Shown: positions 16,944-26,220, numbered from the stretch's first letter. The stretch is 42,881 nucleotides of DNA from Paraglaciecola marina (GCF_004360155.1 NZ_SAIS01000034.1:1-42881); one strand, 5' to 3'. Numbers and translations are program-made. The notes: generated from the letters alone by a model not told the origin.

Positions 16944-18518
16944 ATGAATACAAACACCATTCAAACATTACACCGCAATGCTCAGATTGCTCTGAATCAG
17001 CGAGACTATGTTAAGGCCCACAGTTATTGCGTAAAGATTATCGAGTTCCAGCCTAATCATGCCGATGCCTATTTTCTGTTAGGTATGATCCATTGCGAAA
17101 TTGGGCAAATCAAAAAAGCAATAAAGCTAATTCAAAAAGCGCTATCGTTCCAAGTGGTGCCAGAATACCTAGCACACCTAGCTAAGTGTTATTCGCTAAT
17201 GGGCGATATGGCATCAGTTTTAAATGTTGTGCAAGACATACCTTTAGATATTATTTCTAAACCTCTTACCTTAGACACTCTAGGAGTAGCACTTAGTCGT
17301 GTGGGTGATCACACAAAGGCACTAGTGTATTTTGAAAAAGCTTTACAGCTTGAAAAGCATAATCCAGGTTTTTATTACAATTTTGGGGTGTCCTCTAAGT
17401 TTGCTGGGTTATTTGAACAAGCTAAACGAGCCTTTAATCAAGCCATTGCATTAGAACCTAAATATTACCAATCACACTTTGCCTTATCTGATTTAGGTGG
17501 AATAACCCAATCCTCAAATCATATTGAAAGGCTGCAAGCTTTACTGGATGACAATATCCACCCCGACAATTTACTGCACCTTGGGCACGCCTTAGCCAAA
17601 GAGTACGAAGCATTAGGGGAGTATGGCCAAAGTATTGAGATGCTAAACCGGGTTAAAAATAATAAAGCTAGTACTATGAATTATCAGTTCTCTGATGATA
17701 AAGAGCTGTTTAGCTATTTAAAAAATGTTAATCAATCAAGCTCAAATACAGAGCAGGGTTGTGACTCTACACAACCTATTTTTATCGTAGGAATGCCGCG
17801 CTCAGGGACAACATTAGTGGAGCGAATATTGAGTAATCATAGCCAAGTTAACTCGTGTGGTGAATTACAAGATTTTGGCGTTGCGGTAAAAGAGCTTACT
17901 AACACACAGTCGAGAAAAGTGCTTGATGTGGAAACGTTAATGGCAGCGCAACAACTTGATTTTAAAGCTCTCGGTGAACGATACATAGAAACCACAAGTG
18001 CGGTGTCGGGTAATACAGCTCACTTTATTGATAAGCTTCCATTTAATTTTTTCTATATAGACCTCATTTCTAAAGCTTTACCCAATGCCAAGATTATTTG
18101 TTTGTTGCGGGATCCTATGGATACCTGTATCGGTAACTATAGGCAATTATTTTCAATCAATAGCCCTTATTACAGTTACGCATATAGCTTGAAAACTATT
18201 GGGCAGTTTTATTCTGAGTTTTTTGAGCTAGTGCATCAAAGAGTCCAACAAAATGTACCTAATCTTATGATGCTTAACTATCAAGAGCTGGTGGCTGAAC
18301 CAAGAGCTAAGGTAACTGAGTTACTAGGTTTTTGTGGGCTTGAGTGGCAAGAGCAATGTTTGCATGCTGAAACAAATACTGCGCCCGTTTCTACCGCTAG
18401 CAAGGTTCAAGTGCGAGAGCCTATAAATGCTAAGTCAATCGGCCGTTGGAAAAAATTCCGCCCTTATACTGATGAGTTAGAGGCGTTACTTAGAAATAAC
18501 AAAGTGCTAACAAGGTAA
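16944..18518 (+). CDS. TPR-containing sulfotransferase family protein
   Basis: The N-terminal half (about residues 5-250) is tetratricopeptide repeats, for example ADAYFLLGMIHCEIGQIKKA and HNPGFYYNFG. The C-terminal half is a P-loop sulfotransferase domain. The 5'-phosphosulfate loop VGMPRSGTTLVE lies near residue 284, and the 3'-phosphate segment CLLRDPMDTCIGNYRQ further on. It would transfer sulfate from PAPS to an unknown acceptor, perhaps a protein bound by the repeats. No signal peptide is seen, so it is probably cytosolic. The ATG at 16944 is chosen over a TTG two codons upstream; neither has a strong ribosome binding site. It converges with the Lrp-type regulator. Confidence 0.88.
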   Translation: MNTNTIQTLHRNAQIALNQRDYVKAHSYCVKIIEFQPNHADAYFLLGMIHCEIGQIKKAIKLIQKALSFQVVPEYLAHLAKCYSLMGDMASVLNVVQDIPLDIISKPLTLDTLGVALSRVGDHTKALVYFEKALQLEKHNPGFYYNFGVSSKFAGLFEQAKRAFNQAIALEPKYYQSHFALSDLGGITQSSNHIERLQALLDDNIHPDNLLHLGHALAKEYEALGEYGQSIEMLNRVKNNKASTMNYQFSDDKELFSYLKNVNQSSSNTEQGCDSTQPIFIVGMPRSGTTLVERILSNHSQVNSCGELQDFGVAVKELTNTQSRKVLDVETLMAAQQLDFKALGERYIETTSAVSGNTAHFIDKLPFNFFYIDLISKALPNAKIICLLRDPMDTCIGNYRQLFSINSPYYSYAYSLKTIGQFYSEFFELVHQRVQQNVPNLMMLNYQELVAEPRAKVTELLGFCGLEWQEQCLHAETNTAPVSTASKVQVREPINAKSIGRWKKFRPYTDELEALLRNNKVLTR

Positions 18519-18546
18519 TCTATTACTGGCGATAGTTTGAGTATGG

Positions 18547-19047
18547 CTATTCAATCCACTTCAGTTTTTCCAAAGGATAACCTAAACACCATTTAGCCCG
18601 TTCAAGAATAACTCGTGTTTTAATGCGTTCTATTCCCAGTTTTGGATTAGCACTAAGTTCATTACAAGCTTGATTCAAGGCTTTGATGTCTGGAAAGCAA
18701 GTGAAAGAAATATAGTCAATATCATCACTTACCCGAACACAATCCATAAATTCAGGGAGCTGGTTAATGGCTTCTTCAAATGCAGCTCTACCATTTACAG
18801 TATTGTTGTCTAACTTGAACTCAACGTAAGCCAAAACATGTTCGCATAGTCTGTCTAAATCCATTTCTGTTTGAAAATTGACGAAATATCCTGCTTCTTT
18901 TAAAGCTTTAGTTCTTTGAAAGCATGCGCTGGGTGATAAGGCCACTGCATCAGAAAGCTCTTGATTTGATAGGTCAGCGTTTTTATGCAGGGTTGCAAGT
19001 ATCTTTTTATTGATTGCGTCTAATTTTACTGTTTTATGTTTTTTCAT
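18547..19047 (-). CDS. Lrp/AsnC family transcriptional regulator
   Basis: The 166 residues carry an N-terminal helix-turn-helix (about 10-55, NADLSNQELSDAVALSPSAC) with the typical LSNQELS and LSPSAC segments. A C-terminal RAM effector-binding domain (about 70-150) follows. Lrp/AsnC proteins sense amino acids or related metabolites, and many control a neighbouring divergent operon. This one diverges from the NCS1-hydantoinase-DUF917 operon over 179 bases, so that operon is its likely target. A perfect 15-base dyad lies 19 bases upstream of its start, which fits self-repression. Confidence 0.92.
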   Translation of the reverse strand: MKKHKTVKLDAINKKILATLHKNADLSNQELSDAVALSPSACFQRTKALKEAGYFVNFQTEMDLDRLCEHVLAYVEFKLDNNTVNGRAAFEEAINQLPEFMDCVRVSDDIDYISFTCFPDIKALNQACNELSANPKLGIERIKTRVILERAKWCLGYPLEKLKWIE

Positions 19048-19065
19048 ACTGGCAACTGATTAATG

Positions 19066-19080
19066 CAAAATATCATTTTG
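19066..19080. promoter_or_regulatory. Candidate Lrp/AsnC operator
   Basis: CAAAAT-ATC-ATTTTG is a perfect 15-base dyad in the divergent intergenic region, 19 bases from the regulator's start codon. A-tract dyads of this size are typical of Lrp/AsnC operators. A direct repeat TTCAATAG at 19126-19133 and 19142-19149 (16-base spacing) closer to the operon may be a further contact site. The binding protein is inferred from position only. Confidence 0.45.
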
Positions 19081-19226
19081 ATACAAGTAGACCAATAAAT
19101 ACATTCTTTAAATAAAACGGTAATCTTCAATAGATTATTTTTTCAATAGTCCTTTAATATAAGCAAGTCCCGTTTCTTTAAATTGCTGCAAAACCACATA
19201 CTAAAAATTATAACAAAGGTGATATT

Positions 19227-20516
19227 TTGGATAATCAAAGCGAATACTCAAGTGTGGCTGTAACAGCTGAACAAATTGTGTCTTGGCCCAGGGTCGCAGC
19301 GGTTTCTGTAATGATTGCATTTTCATTACCGACTTTCATAACTGGGATTGAGATTTATCAAGGGTTAACTGTTCCTGATACGGTGTGGGCTTTGATTATC
19401 GGCTCAGTTTTGCTAACTATCATTGGTGGCACAATGGGCGCTATTGGCGCTAAAACCCGCTTAAGCTCTTATCTGTTGGTGAGAATAGCATTTGGAGATA
19501 GGGGAGCTGGTGTTGTTAATTTAGCTTTTGCTTTGTCACTTATAGGCTGGTTTGGCGTCAATATAGACCTTTTTTCTGGTGCAGTGAGCCGCTTGGCATT
19601 AGACGTTTTTGAGTTACATATTCCTGACTGGCCAATAGAAATGGCGGCTGGTATTTGCATGATAATTACCACTATTTTTGGATTTAAAGCAATCAATATA
19701 CTGGCTTCGATTATGGTTCCTGTGCTGGTAGTGGTAACGGCTATGATGTTTTGGGCTGCTTACAATCAATTAAGTTTAGAGCAGTTTTGGTATTTTGAAA
19801 AAAGCGCCACGCTAACATTAAGTGATGCCGTCAGTGCCATAGTAGGAGCGATTATTGTTGGCGCGATTATTCTTCCTGATATCACTCGCTTCACTAAGCA
19901 CTGGACCGGTGGAGTCTATACCGCTTTTTGGGCTTATATGGTGGTTGAACTGATCGTGTTATTTGTAGCTGCATTTGCCGCTGCTGCTATTGGGCAATCT
20001 GAAATTTTAAGTTTAATGTTAGCTTTAGGTTTGGGGTTAGCGGCTTTTGTGATTGTGATTGCAGGCAGTTGGTTACTTAATTCCTTAAATCTTTACAGCA
20101 CTATGCTGAGTGTTGAAGCTACCTGGCCAAAAATTACGGGTAAGCTGTATACCTGTTTATTCGGATTGGCTGGGATCATCGCGGCCTTCTTTAATATTCT
20201 AGATGTGTTTATTGCTTTCTTGTCTTTTTTAGCCGCGATATTTGTGCCCGTATCGGGTGTTATTATGGTTGATTTCTTATTTATAAGGCGAGAGTTTTAT
20301 AATCTTGATTCTCTTAAGAATAATGTAAAGTTTTCACCTGCTGCTTTTATTGCCTGGTTACTCGGTGCAGCCCTTGCAGTGTTTAGTGATGCGGCATTCA
20401 TGCCATCTTTTACCAGCATCACCGTGTTAGATGCTGTTTTAATTTCTGGCATTGTTTATGCGCTGCTTTGTCATGTTTGGTCTACCCCCGTTAAAAATGT
20501 CGAAGGAGAAATCTAA
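19227..20516 (+). CDS. NCS1 family permease (cytosine/hydantoin permease-like)
   Basis: This 429-residue inner-membrane protein has about twelve hydrophobic helices and the CodB-like NCS1 style. Examples are the SLPTFITGIEIYQGL segment in helix 1, the GAKTRLSSYLLVRIAFGDRG loop, and DITRFTKHW. NCS1 proteins import nucleobases, hydantoins or allantoin with Na+ or H+. The start is a TTG with a good AAAGGTG site six bases upstream; no ATG is near. The stop overlaps the next start by one base (TAATG), so it is translationally linked to the hydantoinase-like gene. That linkage suggests it imports that protein's substrate. Confidence 0.9.
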   Translation: MDNQSEYSSVAVTAEQIVSWPRVAAVSVMIAFSLPTFITGIEIYQGLTVPDTVWALIIGSVLLTIIGGTMGAIGAKTRLSSYLLVRIAFGDRGAGVVNLAFALSLIGWFGVNIDLFSGAVSRLALDVFELHIPDWPIEMAAGICMIITTIFGFKAINILASIMVPVLVVVTAMMFWAAYNQLSLEQFWYFEKSATLTLSDAVSAIVGAIIVGAIILPDITRFTKHWTGGVYTAFWAYMVVELIVLFVAAFAAAAIGQSEILSLMLALGLGLAAFVIVIAGSWLLNSLNLYSTMLSVEATWPKITGKLYTCLFGLAGIIAAFFNILDVFIAFLSFLAAIFVPVSGVIMVDFLFIRREFYNLDSLKNNVKFSPAAFIAWLLGAALAVFSDAAFMPSFTSITVLDAVLISGIVYALLCHVWSTPVKNVEGEI

Positions 20517-22096
20517 TGCATATAGGTATTGATGTTGGCGGCACACACACAGATGCTGTATTGATTAGTGGTGATGATATTTTAGCAAGTACCAAAGCAC
20601 TTACCTCTGCAGATATTGTTACTGGGGTCGTCAATGCATTGACCACTATTCTCACTGATGGTGTGGTATCTGGCACTCAAATAGATGCAATTATGATTGG
20701 CACCACACAGTTTACTAATGCTGTGGTAGAACGCAGGGAGTTGTCTGAAGTTGCGGCCATTCGTATTGGTTTACCTAGCGGTGAAGGGTTACCTCCTATG
20801 GTGGATTGGCCTGCTGATATTAAAGCTGCTGTAGGTAATCATGCATATATGATTAAAGGGGGCTACCTCTACGACAATTGGCCATTAGCCCAGTTTGATG
20901 AGGCGGAAATAAATGACGTATTGCATGATATAAAAAGAAAAGGCCTAACCAATATATCTATAGCGTCGGCTTTTTCTCCTATGAATCCAGAGCCAGAGTT
21001 ATTTCTTGCTGAAAAAGTAAAAGCGGTGATCCCAGAAGCTAAGATTACGTTGTCTCATAATATTGGGCGTTTAGGAATATTAGAAAGAGAGAATGCTTCC
21101 ATTTTAAATACCGCCCTTTTGGACTTTGCAGACAGAGTGGTTGACGCGTTTGGTATGGCTATTAATAAACTTGGTATTCAGTGCCCAGTATTTATTAGCC
21201 AGAATGATGGCACCTTAATGAATGCCAGTTACGTCAAAAAATTTCCTGCCTTAACCTTTGCATCTGGACCCACTAACTCATTAAGAGGCGCGTTCAAACT
21301 ATCCGGAGTAGCCAATGCCATAGTGGTAGATATTGGCGGCACCACATCAGATATTGGCGTATTGCAAAATGGCTTTCCTAGAGAGTCTAGCGCTATTGTT
21401 GATATAGGCGGAATACGCACTAATTTCAGAATGCCAGATATCAATGCAATAGGCTTGGGCGGGGGCAGTATGGTTACACCTGACGGCCTGCAAATTGGCC
21501 CGCAGTCCGTAGGCCATAGGTTAGTTGATGACGGGCTAGTGTTTGGTGGTGATATTTTAACGGCTACTGACCTTATAGTTGCCGCTGGTGGCGCTGAAAT
21601 TGGGGATAAAACTAAGTTACAGCAGTTATCGAAAGAGGTAGTTGCAAGTGGCATAAAGACGATTAACCAAATGCTTGATCGTGGCATTGATATGATGAAG
21701 CTCAATAGTGAACCTGTACCTGTAATTTTAGTTGGCGGCGGTGCTGTGTTAGTGAGTGGAGATTTGAAATCGGCATCACAGGTGTTACGTCCTAAACATG
21801 CTGAAGTTGCGAATGCCATAGGGGCATCTATCGCCAAGATCAGTGGTGAGAGTGAAAAAATGGTGTCCTATCAGAATATTCCCCGTGACAAAGCAATAGA
21901 AGAAGTGAAGCAAGAAGCCTTTAAACGTGCCATAGCCGCCGGCGCGTCTGAGGTATCATTAGAAATGGTTGATATCGAAGAAACCGCAATTCCCTATATG
22001 GATGGTGCCTGCACCAAATTAAGAATAAAAGTTATGGGTGATGTGAAAGCATTGGCTTCAACGACTCATAATAAGATAGAGGAAGCATCATCATGA
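20516..22096 (+). CDS. Hydantoinase/oxoprolinase family protein
   Basis: The 526 residues form an actin-like ATPase fold of the HyuA/oxoprolinase type. The N-terminal phosphate loop GIDVGGTHTDAVLI is at about residues 3-16. The second loop IVVDIGGTTSDIGVL lies near 270-285. The GLGGGSMV segment and a late VILVGGGAVL follow. Family members hydrolyse cyclic amides such as hydantoins or 5-oxoproline with ATP, often with a HyuB partner, which is absent here. It overlaps the permease by one base and the DUF917 gene by four (ATGA), so the three are one operon. The substrate is unknown. Confidence 0.9.
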   Translation: MHIGIDVGGTHTDAVLISGDDILASTKALTSADIVTGVVNALTTILTDGVVSGTQIDAIMIGTTQFTNAVVERRELSEVAAIRIGLPSGEGLPPMVDWPADIKAAVGNHAYMIKGGYLYDNWPLAQFDEAEINDVLHDIKRKGLTNISIASAFSPMNPEPELFLAEKVKAVIPEAKITLSHNIGRLGILERENASILNTALLDFADRVVDAFGMAINKLGIQCPVFISQNDGTLMNASYVKKFPALTFASGPTNSLRGAFKLSGVANAIVVDIGGTTSDIGVLQNGFPRESSAIVDIGGIRTNFRMPDINAIGLGGGSMVTPDGLQIGPQSVGHRLVDDGLVFGGDILTATDLIVAAGGAEIGDKTKLQQLSKEVVASGIKTINQMLDRGIDMMKLNSEPVPVILVGGGAVLVSGDLKSASQVLRPKHAEVANAIGASIAKISGESEKMVSYQNIPRDKAIEEVKQEAFKRAIAAGASEVSLEMVDIEETAIPYMDGACTKLRIKVMGDVKALASTTHNKIEEASS

Positions 22097-23178
22097 ATCT
22101 AGACGAATCACATTTAGAGGATTTAGCACTTGGTGCTGTCTTTTTGGCTACAGGTGGAGGTGGTGATCCTTATGTATCTAAATTACTCACGGCTTTGGCA
22201 TTCAAAAAATACGGCCCTGTGAACTTGATAGAAGTGAGTGAATTATCAGATGACGCCCATGTGGTGACTATTGGTGGCGTAGGCGCCCCCACTGTAGGGT
22301 TAGAGTTACTGCCATCACAAAATGAAAGTTTTGAAGCTTTGTTGGCTTACGAAAAGCACACTGGCAGAAAAGTTGATGCCCTTGTTTCTTTTGAAATAGG
22401 CGGTGGAAATTCATTAATACCTATAATGGCTGCTTTAGCTAAAGGTATTCCTGTGGTAGATGGTGACGGAATGGGGCGTGCCTTACCTGAGGCTCAAATG
22501 ATGACATATGCAATATGTGGTGCTTGCCCAACACCGGCAGTCGCTTTAGATTATGAAGGTAACGCTACGTTATTCTCTACCAAAGACACCCATACTTTCG
22601 AACGCCATATTAGAGGCTTAACTCAAGCCTCAGGTGGCATGATGTTATCTATTGACCACCCCATGACAGGTGCCTTTCTGAAAAAAGCCATTATACCTGG
22701 CACCGTGAGCTTCTCGGTTAAATTGGGTGCTTTGTTGCGTGAAAACAGAGGCAGTGCAGAACAATTATTATCGCCATTACAGGCTTTGTTTAAAGACTCT
22801 GTATACGGTGAGTGCCGTCTTTTATATACGGGGAAAGTCACCGATAAGCATAACTCAGTAGTAGGCGGCTTTGATGTTGGTGAAGTGACTATTGCTTCAT
22901 TTGAAGAACAAACACCACCTATGAGTATCTGTATTAAAAATGAATACTTAATTGCTAAATTAGATGGCAAGGTTGTGGCTAGCGTCCCAGATTTAATAGT
23001 AATAGTTGAATATGAAACCTCCAGCCCTATAAATGCCGAAAGATTAAGGTATGGGCAGAGGTTGGCTGTTTTTGCTATCGGTTGCCCTGAGTTTTATAGA
23101 ACACCCGAAGCGCTTAAAGCTGTGTCGCCAAGGTGTTTTGGTTTTGACCTTGATTATGTTCCTTTGGAAGCTATTTAA
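22093..23178 (+). CDS. DUF917 family protein (possible thiohydantoin-acting enzyme)
   Basis: The 361 residues carry the family hallmarks LATGGGGDPY near residue 19 and VVDGDGMGRALPEAQM near 118. Conserved SFEIGGGNSL lies between them. From memory, this Pfam family has been renamed after an S-methyl thiohydantoin desulfurase; I am not certain that activity applies here. Members commonly sit beside hydantoinase/oxoprolinase genes, as here, with a 4-base ATGA overlap. It is presumably cytosolic and acts on the same pathway. It is the last clear member of the operon. Confidence 0.87.
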   Translation: MNLDESHLEDLALGAVFLATGGGGDPYVSKLLTALAFKKYGPVNLIEVSELSDDAHVVTIGGVGAPTVGLELLPSQNESFEALLAYEKHTGRKVDALVSFEIGGGNSLIPIMAALAKGIPVVDGDGMGRALPEAQMMTYAICGACPTPAVALDYEGNATLFSTKDTHTFERHIRGLTQASGGMMLSIDHPMTGAFLKKAIIPGTVSFSVKLGALLRENRGSAEQLLSPLQALFKDSVYGECRLLYTGKVTDKHNSVVGGFDVGEVTIASFEEQTPPMSICIKNEYLIAKLDGKVVASVPDLIVIVEYETSSPINAERLRYGQRLAVFAIGCPEFYRTPEALKAVSPRCFGFDLDYVPLEAI

Positions 23179-23258
23179 TATATTTAAAGAACATGAAAAA
23201 ATTGCAATTAGGCTGTTAAGCTCTCATAATTCAACTGGTCAAACCAGAGGTGAGCGTC

Positions 23259-23747
23259 ATGACTAGCATTAATCCACTAAGAAAATTTGTTGATAAAGTA
23301 AATCAATACCCAATTTGGGTCAGTTCAAAACTCATGACCTGGGTATTCAGATATAAAGTTAAACTAGCAGGAACTACTGGGATTGAAGTTTTGCGCACCG
23401 ATGGTAAGTCAGCTACCTACAGGCAAAAAAATAAGAGTAAAGCACAAAACCATATTGGCAGCGTCCATGCCGCCGCCATGGCTTTGCTAGCAGAATCTTG
23501 TACTGGATTTATAGTGGGTATCAATCTACCCGCCGATAAATTACCACTCATAAAAACAATGAATCTGAATTATGTAAAGCGGGCCACGGGCGACATGACG
23601 GCCGTGGCAAGCCTCACAGATGAACAAATTAATTTGATGCAGACCACTGACAAAGGCGAGGTTAATGTGAAAGTAGTGGTTCAAGATGAGACAGGAATAG
23701 AGCCCTTGATTTGTGAAATGATTTGGGCATGGGTTCCTAAGCGCTAG
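23259..23747 (+). CDS. DUF4442 family hotdog-fold protein
   Basis: This 162-residue protein resembles the DUF4442 group of hotdog-fold (thioesterase-like) proteins. It shows the helix-bearing segment HIGSVHAAAMALLAESCTG, followed by strands with LNYVKRATGDMTAVASL. The substrate is unknown; acyl-CoA thioesters are typical of the fold. The ATG at 23259 is chosen over an in-frame GTG three codons upstream because AGAGG lies eight bases before it. A hairpin CTGGT-CAA-ACCAG (23235-23247) sits just before that site. It follows the DUF917 gene by 80 bases and may or may not belong to its operon. Confidence 0.8.
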   Translation: MTSINPLRKFVDKVNQYPIWVSSKLMTWVFRYKVKLAGTTGIEVLRTDGKSATYRQKNKSKAQNHIGSVHAAAMALLAESCTGFIVGINLPADKLPLIKTMNLNYVKRATGDMTAVASLTDEQINLMQTTDKGEVNVKVVVQDETGIEPLICEMIWAWVPKR

Positions 23748-23811
23748 TTAGAATTTGCTGTTAGATGATTCACATGTCATAAAAAATTAATCACAAAACT
23801 TAGAAAAATAG

Positions 23812-23839
23812 TTGACAGATTTTTGATTTAAATTATAAA
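23812..23839 (+). promoter_or_regulatory. Strong sigma70-type promoter upstream of maoP
   Basis: A consensus -35 box TTGACA (23812-23817), a 16-base spacer and a -10 box TATAAA (23834-23839) lie about 85 bases before the maoP start. The region is otherwise AT-rich and gene-free. The predicted leader contains competing hairpins. Confidence 0.75.
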
Positions 23840-23847
23840 GCAAGATA

Positions 23848-23888
23848 CAAGGTTCAGTGTTTTACCTTGGCTTAACCTTGTTTCTTTT
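23848..23888 (+). promoter_or_regulatory. Alternative-pairing leader of maoP
   Basis: CAAGGT (23848-23853) can pair with ACCTTG (23864-23869). With one more base, CAAGGTT (23848-23854) can pair with AACCTTG (23874-23880), which is followed by TTTCTTTT. The two pairings exclude each other, and the second looks like a weak terminator. This could be an attenuator, but it may also be chance in short repeats. Confidence 0.3.
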
Positions 23889-23924
23889 AAACCAATAATT
23901 TAAATGATTTTGATAGGTACTGCG

Positions 23925-24299
23925 ATGACAAAACTTACCAGAGAATCTTTAGTCAATCGATTATTCAACGATCCTAAAAACTATCCATATGGGTTTTCCC
24001 GTTCAGGTGATTTTTCAATAAATGAAAGCAAAGCTTTATCTCAATATGGGGCACTCATCGCTGCATTAGTTGATGGTGAAATTTCACCTTCAACACCCGA
24101 GGAAGAGAGTTTTTTGGCTTCGGCTTTTGGTAAACAAGACCCAAAAAGTATTGCTGAAAAAGCTTGGTTAAAATATCAAAAACGAATTAATCGCCCTAAA
24201 ATGGGAAGTATCTATGGTTCACACAAGGCTTCTGTTGATATTGACAATGAAAGTACCGATGAAGATGACGATATTCCCATAGAATTAGAAGATGAATAG
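23925..24299 (+). CDS. maoP: Macrodomain Ori organization protein MaoP (DUF413)
   Basis: The 124 residues match the DUF413/MaoP family: FNDPKNYPYGFSRSGDFSINES near the start, LSQYGALIAAL, and the C-terminal WLKYQKRINRP. In E. coli MaoP helps confine the Ori macrodomain through the maoS site; other lineages have been less studied. A short acidic tail (TDEDDDIPIELEDE) follows the domain. The ATG at 23925 is chosen over one seven codons upstream because AGG lies eight bases before it and the upstream ATG has none. A consensus promoter lies upstream. Confidence 0.9.
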   Translation: MTKLTRESLVNRLFNDPKNYPYGFSRSGDFSINESKALSQYGALIAALVDGEISPSTPEEESFLASAFGKQDPKSIAEKAWLKYQKRINRPKMGSIYGSHKASVDIDNESTDEDDDIPIELEDE

Positions 24300-24501
24300 G
24301 ATGCTTTAACTATTTATTTTGTTTTTTATGGTTTTTTATTCTAAAATTTAGGTCGTTTTATTTTTTATTGGTATATTTATCCTAATATTGCCGTATATAG
24401 GAATATGTATCTCACTTTTATGGTTCTAGCTGTTTATTCTTTCTAACTGCTCACGTATAGTGCCCGTCCTTATTTAATAACCTTCTTTGGGAGATTTCGT
24501 T

Positions 24502-26220
24502 ATGGAAATGATGTCAGGCGCTGCAATGGTTGTGCGAGCGCTTAAAGACGCTGGAGTTAAACATGTATTTGGTTACCCTGGTGGTTCTGTACTAGATATT
24601 TACGATGCTTTATACGTTCAAGATGACGTTGAACATATACTAGTCAGACATGAGCAAGCTGCTGCCCACATGGCAGACGGATATGCCAGAGCTACGGGTG
24701 AAACTGGAACTGTTTTAGTAACTTCTGGTCCAGGTGCAACCAATACCATTACAGGTATTGCAACTGCATATATGGACTCAATTCCACTAGTAGTACTTTC
24801 AGGTCAAGTCCCTACTATGCACATTGGCGAAGACGCATTCCAAGAAACGGATATGATTGGTTGTTCACGACCTATAGTGAAACATAGCTTTTTAGTTAAA
24901 CGCGCAGTGGATATTCCTGGAGCAATCGCTAAGGCCTACCATATTGCTAACACAGGGCGTCCCGGACCTGTGGTTGTGGATTTGCCAAAAGATATTGTGA
25001 ACCCACAAGAATCACACCCTTATGAATTTCCAAGTTCGGTAGAATTACGTTCATATAATCCTACATTGAAGGGGCATAATAAGCAGGTTAAGAAAGCCAT
25101 TGAAGTTATAAAAGCTGCCAAACGTCCTGTTATGTATGTCGGTGGTGGAGCGGTAGCGTGTGAAGCTACTGATTCAGTTACTAAACTGGCTGAAACCTTA
25201 GGCTGTCCGGTAACTTCTACTTTGATGGGCCTAGGTGCTTTCTCTGGTGTACATCAGCAATCTGTTGGCATGTTAGGAATGCACGGTACCTTTGAAGCGA
25301 ATAAGACTATGCATAATGCTGATTGTATTATCGCATTAGGCGCTCGCTTTGATGATAGGGTAACCAATAATGTTGCTAAGTTTTGTCCGAATGCAACCAT
25401 AGTACACGTGGATATTGATCCTACTTCTATATCTAAAACGGTTGCAGCCCATATTCCTGTCGTTGGCTCTATCGATAGAGTATTAGAGCAGTTTTTTGAA
25501 AAGTTAGAAGACTTCGATACCGAAGCTCAAGCTGAACGTTTAGCTGATTGGTGGCAAGAAATTAATCAATGGCGTGCTAAAAAATGCCTTGAATATAAAA
25601 CCAGTGACACTCAGATAAAACCTCAAGAAGTGGTGCAATCACTTTATAAGCATACAGGTGGCGATGCGTACATTACCTCTGATGTAGGTCAACATCAGAT
25701 GTTTGCTGCACTTTATTACCCATTCTCTAAACCTCGCCGCTGGATCAATTCAGGTGGCGCAGGAACCATGGGATTTGGTTTCCCAGCTGCGATGGGCGTG
25801 CAAATGGCTCACCCTGAAGCAGTTGTTGCTTGTGTGACAGGTGACGGCAGTATTCAAATGAATATTCAAGAGCTAGCGACCTGTTTGCAATACAATATTC
25901 CAGTGAAAATTATATCTATTAATAACCGTGCTCTAGGTATGGTTCGCCAATGGCAAGACATGATTTACAAAGGTCGTCATTCTCACTCATATATGGATTC
26001 ATTACCTGACTTTGTAAAACTGGCTGAAGCTTATGGTCATATCGGCATAAGGGTTGATAAGCCTGAAGAGTTAGATGATGCCATGAAACGCTGTTTTGCT
26101 GAGAAAGACAGATTAGTGTTTATGGACATCAGAGTAGATCAAAATGAGCACGTATATCCAATGCAAATTAAATACGGTGCTATGGATGATATGCGTTTAA
26201 GTAAGACGGAGCGTACCTAA
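24502..26220 (+). CDS. ilvI: Acetolactate synthase large (catalytic) subunit
   Basis: This cytosolic ThDP-dependent enzyme makes acetolactate or acetohydroxybutyrate in branched-chain amino-acid synthesis. The 572 residues contain the PYR-domain [15 protein letters not shown], the catalytic glutamate in [15 protein letters not shown], an FAD-binding middle domain, and the ThDP motif beginning GDGSIQMN and ending INN. The ATG is chosen over a TTG five codons earlier because GGGAGA lies just before it. The stop overlaps the small-subunit start by one base. Length and pairing with a 165-residue partner indicate the IlvIH isoenzyme. The 200-base T-rich leader holds no convincing leucine/valine leader peptide. 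Confidence 0.96.
   Translation: MEMMSGAAMVVRALKDAGVKHVFGYPGGSVLDIYDALYVQDDVEHILVRHEQAAAHMADGYARATGETGTVLVTSGPGATNTITGIATAYMDSIPLVVLSGQVPTMHIGEDAFQETDMIGCSRPIVKHSFLVKRAVDIPGAIAKAYHIANTGRPGPVVVDLPKDIVNPQESHPYEFPSSVELRSYNPTLKGHNKQVKKAIEVIKAAKRPVMYVGGGAVACEATDSVTKLAETLGCPVTSTLMGLGAFSGVHQQSVGMLGMHGTFEANKTMHNADCIIALGARFDDRVTNNVAKFCPNATIVHVDIDPTSISKTVAAHIPVVGSIDRVLEQFFEKLEDFDTEAQAERLADWWQEINQWRAKKCLEYKTSDTQIKPQEVVQSLYKHTGGDAYITSDVGQHQMFAALYYPFSKPRRWINSGGAGTMGFGFPAAMGVQMAHPEAVVACVTGDGSIQMNIQELATCLQYNIPVKIISINNRALGMVRQWQDMIYKGRHSHSYMDSLPDFVKLAEAYGHIGIRVDKPEELDDAMKRCFAEKDRLVFMDIRVDQNEHVYPMQIKYGAMDDMRLSKTERT

Noticed and set aside
21229-21837. A 202-codon minus-strand frame inside the hydantoinase-like gene
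   Set aside because: It is the shadow of a well-supported gene, rich in proline and serine, with no family resemblance.
24405-24446. A 13-residue frame (MYLTFMVLAVYSF) upstream of ilvI, considered as an attenuation leader peptide
   Set aside because: It has only two leucines and two valines, its AGGA lies only two bases from the ATG, and no terminator hairpin follows.
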